Assembly: GCA_035079385.1 (NCBI GenBank)
Contig: JAVHKY010000029.1
Location: forward strand, 3,596,001-3,660,000
DNA from: Aspidiotus rigidus
Taxonomy: Eukaryota > Arthropoda > Insecta > Hemiptera > Diaspididae
DNA: 64,000 bases
Direction: 5' to 3'
The notes under the pieces were generated by a model. It was not told the origin of the DNA, made no database searches, and worked only from the letters and a program-made list of their open reading frames with translations. The first letter of the stretch is position 1. Every line of letters starts with the position of its first letter. Made by a program: the position numbers and the translations under genes. Of this stretch, positions 56,000 through 64,000 are shown one piece after another.

Positions 56000-58900
56000 G
56001 CTTGTCTAGACAGCAAGGTTAAAAATTCATCGTTGCTGGCGATTTTAATGCCTGGTCATAAGAATGGCGTTCTGGCCGACCTGACATCCGTGGGTATGCT
56101 TTGGAGGAGTGGATTGCCTACAATCGACTGGAAACGGTCAACGTGGGCAACACTCCTACTCGAGTGCATCAAGGATACGGGTCCATTGTTGATGTCACCT
56201 TTGCCTCAGAGATCCTAGCCCGAAGAATAGAAGGCTGGGCAGTACCGGACAAGGAGCTTTCTGGGAGCGATCATCGGTATATAAACTTTTCTATCCGCCG
56301 GGAAGTTGAGGTTACTGCTCCACAAAAGCTGGTAAGAAAATGGGCCGTTAGGAAGCTGAATAGCGACCGTTTAAAGGCTAGCTACCATGCTCACACGTGG
56401 GATCGAGAACAAGAGCAAGAAGGTAATGCAGAGGTGGCAGTAGAGAGGATGATAAAGACTGTCATCAAAGCAAGCGATGTACACTGAGAAAAATTTTGGT
56501 GGTACTTTCAACTAAAAAACAAAGTAAAGCCGGTCCAGTCGAAGATTATGGTTACAACGACTGAAAAATATAGTTTTACTTACGAGAAAAAGTAGTGAAT
56601 AAAACTAAATATTACTGAAATTGCTCAGTTGTTTTTACTAAAAAATCGTGACTGGACCGGCTTTACTATGTTTTTAGTCAAATTTACTATAGTTTTTTCT
56701 CCGTGTAGCCATGCTCAGGCAAGGTCCATCAAAAAAGAGGAGAGCCATTTACTGGTGGACCAATACTATTGAAGAGTTAAGAAAAGAGTGCAACCGTCAA
56801 TGTAGGATATACAGGCATAGTACAGGCCGCGAAGGGGCGCGGGCGGTTGCACCTGAATACCAACAGGCTCATAAAAAGAGACAGCAAGAATGCCGCATGG
56901 CAAGAGCTGTGCGAGATGGCAGAGGACGACCCGTTTGGAAAGCCATACAAGATAGTGGCTGAAGAAGCTAAACGGTCTTTCAGCAATGAGCCGGAGGGAG
57001 CGAGACCGTGTGGGCCAAATCATTGATGGCTTGTTCCCATAGCAGTCAGGTACCGAGGAGGTGGATGTAGCAGTCAATAGACTGCGGGAAGGCTCCGAGC
57101 CCGGATAAGATTCCAAATCCAGTCTAGAGCGCCATATATTCAGTTGACCCAGCACTGCTTGTTGATACATTCAATGCGGCAATTGTTGGGGGACTGTTCC
57201 CTGTGCGATGGAAGAAAGCCAGGCTAGCGTTGATTGATAAGAAGGGTAAACCACCTGGTCTACCAATCTCTTATCGTCCACTTTGTCTGCTAGACAAAGT
57301 TGGGAAACTTCTGGAAAGAGTGGTAGCCAATCGACTGGAGAGCTACCTGAAGGAAAGAGACTTAATCTCTATTAGCCAGTACGGTTTTCAAACTGGATGC
57401 TGCACATCAGATGCTGGGGTCCAACTGAAGAGGATAGCCGAGTCAGCATTGCTATGCGTCAGTTTTGCGCAGCCGTCGGCCACGACGTAAGAAATGTGTT
57501 CAATTCGATTCCATAGACGAGGATATTGGAAGGTCTTAGGACGCAGGAGTGCCTGCATACCTGCTCAGGATGATCAGCAGCTATCTTAGCTGTCGTGAAA
57601 TCCAAGCAGAGACGTCTGCTGGTACAGTAAAGCGCCCCTGTTACTTGTGGGGTGCCGCAGGGGTCGGTCCTTGGGCCGCATTTGTGTGCGTTGCATTTAA
57701 CGGGATATTTAAGGTGAAGCTGGCACCTGGGGTTAAGCTTATCTGCTATGCGGATGATATCCTGGTGATATGCACTGCCGAAACAACTGTCGCGGTGGAG
57801 AGCAGGGTAAACCGGGCTCTAGAGTTGATGATGCGTTGGATGGAGTCGGCTGGACTCGAACTTGCAGTAGGTAAGATGGAAGCCATTTCATTCGCGACCC
57901 GTCGGAAGCTCAGTCCACCTATCTTTCGCCTGCAAGGTGTGGAAATAACAACCAAGAAGCGAATGAAGTACCCGGGCATCTGGTTTGACCAAACGCTGAG
58001 CTTCAGGCAAAAATTTCCTAATGGCAGCGGAAAAGGCAGTACCTAAGCCGCCTGGTGAGGAACCTAGGAGGGCCGAGAGGAGCAAGAAGAAGGACCATGA
58101 TGAGCACCGTCTTGTCGGTGTCCCCGCATGGGCCGACTCCACGAAGATACTGTACAGAAGGAGAAAGACGGGAAAGGTCCAACGAAAAGCTGCGCGCCGT
58201 TGAGGTGTGTTAGTGCCTACCGCACTGTCTCGACGGAGGCTCTTTGTGTATTAGCACGTTCACCAACAATCGAGCTCCTTGCTGAGGAGAGAGCGGTGGT
58301 GTTCAAAGCAAAGAAGACAACGACGATCAACCAAAACGTTTTACGGGTCAAGCAGGAGGCCAGGTGCTCCTTGCTTGTAAAATGGAAAGCAAGATTTGTT
58401 CAGAGCGAGCTAGGTACATGGACAACCCGGGTGCTAATACGCGACCTTGATGAGTGTATGAACCGACATCACGGTCAGCTGAACTTTCACCTGACGTGAC
58501 GCAGGTGTTAAGCGGCCATGGCTGTTTCAACAAGTGCCTTCACGAGAAGTTAAGGAAAGTTGAGCAGGCAGCGTGTTCGCACTATAACCAAGGGCGGGAT
58601 GATGAATCACAACACACTGTATTTGAGTGTGAGGCGTGGAGGCGTGAGCGGGACAAGTTTAGTTGGTCTCTTCAAGAGATTGGGGTAGGTGAAGCGCTTG
58701 ACCCGAGTAGCCTAGTATCCACCATGCTAGGTTCACCGTCATGAAGAGGAAGATGGACCGGGAATGCAATAGGCAAATGCAGAACCACACTATGGCCTAC
58801 TCGACACCTGCGTCCCATCAACAACCAGATTTTCAGGAAGAAGAGGACTAAGATCATGCCCGGAGAGAGAAGAAGATGAAGAAACTCCAACAGTGATCTA

Positions 58901-59190
58901 CTATAATATTGTGTAATGTGGTAGTGTTGTGTTGTGTGTGTTCTTATGCTTTTTGCATACCAGGGGGCACTGCAGCTTGGCTGTTGCCAAAGCAAATTTG
59001 CGCTTGCCGAGTAGAACAGGAGGTTCGCCAAGGAAATTCTTCCAACACTGAAGTTATACCCGAAAGGGACGATTTCGGTGTTGGAGGAAACAATATTAAA
59101 TGCGTGCACAACTCGCACCAACTCCATCATGGAGAACGGGCGGTGTTTGCCAATGCGTCACAAACGCGAACATCACGATTATGGGACACC
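56000..59190 (+). mobile_element. R1-clade-like LINE, 5'-truncated and decayed
   Basis: Non-LTR retrotransposon remnant. In order: APE endonuclease pieces GDFNAWS (56038-56058), SIVDVTFAS (to 56208) and SDHRYI (about 56264-56281); RT pieces YRPLCLLDKVGKLLERV (about 57267) and YADD (57747-57758); a downstream LLAEERAVVFKAKK segment (about 58270); and a C-terminal zinc-knuckle-like C...H...C stretch with HTVFECEAW (about 58612-58638). Endonuclease motif SDHRYI and the overall order fit the R1 group. Several frameshifts and stops interrupt it, and a 224 bp MITE splits it at 56482-56705. The N-terminal ORF1 and most of the endonuclease are missing. The 3' end is set by comparison with the copy ending at 27295. 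Confidence 0.85.
56482..56705. mobile_element. 224 bp MITE nested in the R1-like LINE
   Basis: Ends CACTGAGAAAAA and TTTTTTCTCCGTG. Further in, AGTAAAGCCGGTCCAGTC is repeated inverted as GACTGGACCGGCTTTACT. TA flanks both sides (GTA at left, TAG at right). The LINE reading resumes directly after it. CACTG/CACGG ends with a short TA target resemble CACTA-type elements; the class is inferred. Confidence 0.7.
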
Positions 59191-61380
59191 GGACTGTGGA
59201 CATTTAAATCGTACGACCATCTCGTAAGACAGGTTCCCTGCCAGAAAACTGAAAGGAAACGATCATTATGCAGTAAATTTACACAAATAGTAATTTGCTC
59301 TATCTAATAACCCTCTATTTGATTCTTGCATCAAACTTGCACAATATCAATTCTCTCATGAGGAAGTTAAGAGATTCTGATGGGTGCAAAAAGCTTGCCA
59401 AGTATTTCAGGCTCGTGAATCTATTAATAATGAGCATTAAAAAAATGCGTTTCCTATATGTACATTCTTTCTTGTTAACGCCCTCTCTCGTGGCAAGTGT
59501 TTCAATCGGTCGGTCTGTTTTGGACACATTTTGTGAAAGCTCTGTCATGAATATGAAACTGAATCATTCGAAAGAATACAGCGTGTCCAAAAAGGCCCGA
59601 AATTTAAGTTAGTCACGTTTAATGCGAGCCTATTGTGCGAACCTTTTTGCATGACAGAAATGCGAAATCTTTTTATACTTTTCTCTTATTCATCTACTCT
59701 TCTGGTTCACATTTTATTGAGTCGCGCTCGTTGCACATAAGCTGAGAGAGCGAGTATTCGAAAAAACGACTTCCACCCAGCTCGTATCTCGAAGGAAAGA
59801 AAAGTTAACCGAGAATGAGAAGAAAACAAGAACGAAGAGTTTTTACGCGTGTAACTTCACTTTTCTTGTCCTTTTTTTTTTTTTTTTGTTAAGCGGTAGA
59901 ATATAACCCTTCCTTGTTAGAAGCACTTCGTAAGTTAATAGAGACTGTGCAATAACGCCCTCGTTTAGTATTATTTGTCTGTTTTTACCCCTTCGAAGTT
60001 CGAAACTAACAGGCGAGTGCGTGTACGAATATTATCTGTGTTCACTTTCTTCGTTCCTTTTTTTTTCCCCATCTTTTGTCCTCCTCGTCACAGCGTTGTG
60101 TCAACAATGATTGCGCGACAAAAACTGCATTATTTATGGGCGTTCGGAAAACGATACTCTGTTCGTAATTTTAAAGCCTTTGCCTTCGTTGTGGCGTCAT
60201 TATGTAACGTTGTCGCGTTGATAATTTTAATTTTTCTTTCCTTTTTTCATTTGCTTCACTTCTCTCTCTCTCTCTCCTTTGCTCTCGTCATCATTATTTA
60301 CTCGCGAAAAGGATGGGTTCGATTGATATTTTTAGTCGATTTATTTATCCATGTTGAAAAAAAAAAGAAGAGATAATACGAGTAATGATTATTATTTTAT
60401 TTTCTTTCCTATCACAATTTTGAAAGGACAGTTCAGTCGAGAATTCAAATTGTTCGCATTTTCGTGTACCTACAGATGAATAATCGATGACCTGCTCTTT
60501 CAATCGTATTCGCAGACTTAAAATTACAAATCGGTGAACAACGAACGATAAATTCGTACGTATTTTCATTTCATTTCCGTCTATTATTTCGAAGAGTAAA
60601 ATTTTCCCTCTGCCGGTTGGTGCATAATTGGAAATGAAGAGTTCGTCCACTATCAGCATCAACTTAAAGGAAGTTTTTTATGATTTTTACCGCATTTGTT
60701 TATTCTATGTATTTTTAACGAGCTCTTTCTTGCTACATACGCCGAAGGCTATTCGGCCGAGACGGAATTCTCGTCAGAATAAAAGATAGTTTTGAAGAGG
60801 AATCGATTCCTTCGCTATTACAAACCATAACGGACGAATAACAAATGTTGTTTCCAAATTAAATTGAATTAGATTTGCGCGTATTTTTTTAGTATAGTAG
60901 GTAAGTGCTTGCAACTATACAAGAAGGAAGACGACTATTATGCCAGTTTACATTAATGCTGTCACTGTAGATGATCTCTCGTTTACGGATACAAGTGCAG
61001 CGGTCTATCCACAATAGTCGCTGGTTTTTATTAAGGAAATAAAAAGCTGGGATCATACCATTTTGGATTCTCCCCTCAAATTGTTTGAGCAGACGTAAAC
61101 GACAGGTGCAGTGTTCTAAAAAGCTTGAAACTCCATTTCTTTCTTGTGCCAGAATTCTCCTAAGTATGATCTTCTATACATTATGTTGTGAAATTCAAAA
61201 TTTTCACTCGACTCCAATCTGTTAGAGAAGCGTAACTCATTCTTGGAGCAACTCTTGAGTGTGAGGGATATAACTGACGTCTTTCACATCATTCACAACA
61301 ACGCTACGGTTTATAAGTCGCTATAGACTTCTTAAATGGATTCCACTTACTCGTACCAGGTAATTTGATGATGAAATAGT
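59191..61380. other. Single-copy upstream intron sequence
   Basis: No repeat copies apart from an AGACAGGTTCCCTGCC block just after the LINE. Pyrimidine-rich frames, including one of 133 codons at 59975-60376, look like chance. Confidence 0.3.
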
Positions 61381-61389
61381 CTTTGGTCT

Positions 61390-61890
61390 ACCGTAGATGA
61401 TCCACATCGATTCTGGATCCATATTGACTTCCGGTCGAAACCCAAAGTCGACCAATAATTAACGTCAAATCGACCGAGACTTCATTTCTTTCGAAGTCAT
61501 AGTTGAACTTGCGTCGATATATTGTTGAAATTGTCCTCACGTCGATGTCGACTCCATTTCGACTCATTTGTCAGGTCGATTTCAAGTCGACTTGTAATTC
61601 TCTGGTAATGTAGATTGGTCGACTTTAAATCGCTCGCGTCAAATTTTCTTATCAAGTTGAAATCGATTACTCTGGTGCGTCGAAAATTTCAGTTTTCTGG
61701 GAATTGATACTGGTTGACTGTGAACCGACCTCAAATTGACATCAACCTCAAGTCCATTTTGAGTCGACATCTCCAAAATTTTCTATCGACCTAAAATTGA
61801 CTTCTCTGTTGAGCCAATTTTAACTCGATTCATTCCGAAGTGGTGTATATTGGTCCGTCTCGATTCGATTTCAAGATAACCTCTCCTAGT
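61390..61890. repeat. Degenerate GTCGA-phrase repeat
   Basis: The pentamer GTCGA or its complement occurs more than twenty times in ~500 bp in phrases like GTCGATTTCAAGTCGACTT and GTCGACTCCATTTCGACTC. The unit is poorly preserved. Confidence 0.6.
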
Positions 61891-62049
61891 ACTAAGGTTT
61901 ATAAAATGAACTCACGAATTTTGAATTAATGATGAGCCGTTACGTTGCTTTCAGTATCTTTCAAATTAACCCCGTAAGCTTACACTAGAAGACAATAATT
62001 GGAGGGCAAGGATACCGGAGCAAACGGGTCTATCCATCTTAATCCCAAA

Positions 62050-62640
62050 GATCCGTCAATTGTTCAGTCTACAACCGTCTCCAGGATTGAATGGGAAGGT
62101 GACCAGCGCAAATGAGAAACTCGAAGGGACGATCCAGCACAAGCCCCATGAACCAAATCGACCATCACTATACGGTCAATGTTGGTCCGTTTTTGGTGGT
62201 CCTACTGAAAATAGACCAAATATTATGGTACCGTCAGAAAATGGTTGATTTTTAGTAAATTTTTGAGATAAATCCACCAAATTTTACCTAGATCCATTTC
62301 AGTCGATTGTTGGTCTGATATTATTCCTACTAAATTTTGACCATTATGCGGAATATACATTTCGGTCCACTTTTGGTCGTTATACTGACAATATAAACTG
62401 GAATTTTTCCTCGTTTCTTAGTCTAAATTTGATATTGTATTTATTACTCAATCTTGACTAAGATTTCCAGTCGATTTCTGGGCAGATATTCTGGGAGATA
62501 CTTAGTTCATTTCTAGTAGATTTTTCCTCAATAACCATCGATATTTTTACTCTCTTTTTTGGTCTAGAATGAGTAGTATTCAATTTTGACTAAAATTTTC
62601 AGTCAGTTTCTGGGCAGATATCCCTAGAACATATCCTGGT
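62050..62640. repeat. Degenerate ~130 bp repeat rich in GGTC/GACTA phrases
   Basis: A direct repeat (TTGACTAAxATTTxCAGTC, then TTTCTGGGCAGATAT) at about 62455 and 62587. Earlier parts share looser GGTCCxTTTTTGGT phrases. Confidence 0.5.
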
Positions 62641-64000
62641 CCGAACCGGATGGGGAAGTATGAACTCCACCCTCTCCCCGTTCAAACCTATCTAAGACAT
62701 AAAATATGTCGACATTATCGAAGGTTGATCGAAGGGGATTCCTGGCGGCTAGCCTACATCAGAGACTACCAAAAAAAGAGCAAGAGGAAAACTCTTGAGA
62801 AAGGAATTTTGGGGAGGAAAATTGCATAAAGCGTGGCTGGTCATAAAATTGCAACAAGAGGAAATCGCAGATTCTTAAGATTGATATTTACAACAAAATT
62901 TACATCAACAAGTGAAAGTGATAAAGTGTTCTTGTTCTTTTTTAGTTCAGGAAAAAGGGATTTTTCGAAGTACAAAGGTTACTAAAAAGTGACTAATTGA
63001 CAAGTCTATGAGGAATAATGGGCGGGCTTGATTCTATAACGACCCGTGGTACTTTTTTAACTCGGTTACTAATCTAAATACAACCAACTTGATGGCGCTA
63101 CGGTGCACGGTGTAGACAATAACACTTTCGATGCCAAATCCTGAAGCTTTTCGAACGTTGAAATCCTTCTTCGGTGAACGTGCACGAATGTTTTTCACAC
63201 GGACGTGCTACGTAGATATTATTATTGATGAAGGGTCATGGAAGTGACGAAGGCCTAACGGGGTAGAATTTACGACCGATTTTTAGTGACGATACCTTAT
63301 CTGGGAGAATGTGCCGAATACACGATACAGTATACGTGCGAGATGTGGCTTATATGTTACAAAAAAAATTTAGGTGCCTTTGCGAAGCAAAAAACCATAT
63401 AGATATATCGTATACTGGCAGAGGTGATACTCATTCTTCGGCATATATACGACGTGTTAACACGACGGCCTGGTCCGTTGGCATTTTAACTTGGATAAAA
63501 TAAGTATACAGTTGTCATGGAAACGTAAATCGGCGTCTTGGACTTACACAAAAGAGAGAGAATGTGACAGAGAGGAAGCGGGTAGAAAGAAAAGAAAATA
63601 GTAAAAGCTCAAATCTGTAAATCGATCACTTTTTTTTTCTGTCGTTCGACAACGTATACCAAAAGAACGAAGGAAGAAATATGAAAAATAAGAGTCGAAA
63701 ACGAGAAAGAAAAAAAATATAACACTCTTGCATGAAGTACAATTTGCGTGAAGATGAGAAGAAAATATACCCATCGTATCTTTACAATTTTACAGAAGAA
63801 TACCTGTTTGCGCGAGTTATACGTGACTTACGACATAAAAATATTCTGAAATCTGAAAGCGTATGACATTTTCGAGGAAAACACGTACACGCAAAATCCG
63901 CGACGAGTAAGCTACCCGAATAATTATCTCAATTTCAATTGCGAAGTCGCTTTCTTCGAAGGTTAAAATGAAATATTTTGTCGTAAGCGAAGACGGAACT
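62641..64000. other. Single-copy upstream intron sequence to window edge
   Basis: No supported gene or repeat. CpG-bearing from about 63050. Earlier exons of the homeobox gene are expected beyond this point or are too short to see. Confidence 0.3.

Noticed and set aside
59975..60376. 133-codon Phe/Leu-rich frame resembling a membrane protein
   Set aside because: It lies in pyrimidine-rich sequence, with no recognisable family, no homologous copy and no gene context.

Overview
The window is nuclear DNA from an arthropod, most likely an insect. A possible scale-insect or other hemipteran source is only a guess, from the extremely AT-rich mitochondrial fragment. Nearly everything lies inside or just upstream of one homeobox gene on the minus strand. 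Two of its exons are visible: 52648-53006 (homeodomain residues 1-44) and 3382-3729 (residues 45-60, C-terminus and stop). They join in frame across a 48.9 kb intron at the homeodomain 44/45 position. The homeodomain looks like the NK7.1 class. Earlier exons were not found and probably lie beyond 64000.

Two intronless genes sit inside the giant intron on the same strand, at 13105-13905 (266 aa) and 18942-20501 (519 aa). They encode related, disordered, Ser/Pro/Glu-rich proteins with a shared N-terminus, a nuclear-localisation-like centre and a shared C-terminal block. Their 5' flanks are also homologous, so this looks like a local gene duplication. I recognise no known family. The larger copy carries an internal ~231 bp tandem duplication.

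Most of the rest of the intron is repeats. There are degenerate LINEs of two or three kinds (an R1-like element at 56.0-59.2 kb with fragments at 0.9, 12.0 and 26.9 kb; jockey-like pieces at 16.4-17.4 and 47.7-48.1 kb; another 3' end at 43.0 kb) and several Penelope-like (PLE) remnants, one with inverted ends (48.14-49.42 kb). There are two large foldback palindromes (39.96-41.16 and 49.58-51.27 kb), several MITEs, a mitochondrial ND5 insertion (5.91-6.46 kb), and many copies of a compound repeat. That compound repeat has a terminal palindrome, a ~43 bp minisatellite core and a 3' hairpin. Its architecture resembles non-autonomous Helentron/DINE-1-like Helitron derivatives, and several copies carry clusters of the full CRE palindrome TGACGTCA.

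Between the repeat clusters are islands of apparently single-copy, CpG-containing sequence (about 6.5-9.0, 23.7-25.7, 27.9-29.5, 30.7-32.1, 35.9-40.0, 43.5-44.6, 51.4-52.6, 59.6-61.3 and 62.7-64.0 kb). They show no convincing coding signal and are the natural places to look for regulatory elements of the homeobox gene. I saw no tRNA, rRNA or CRISPR feature.
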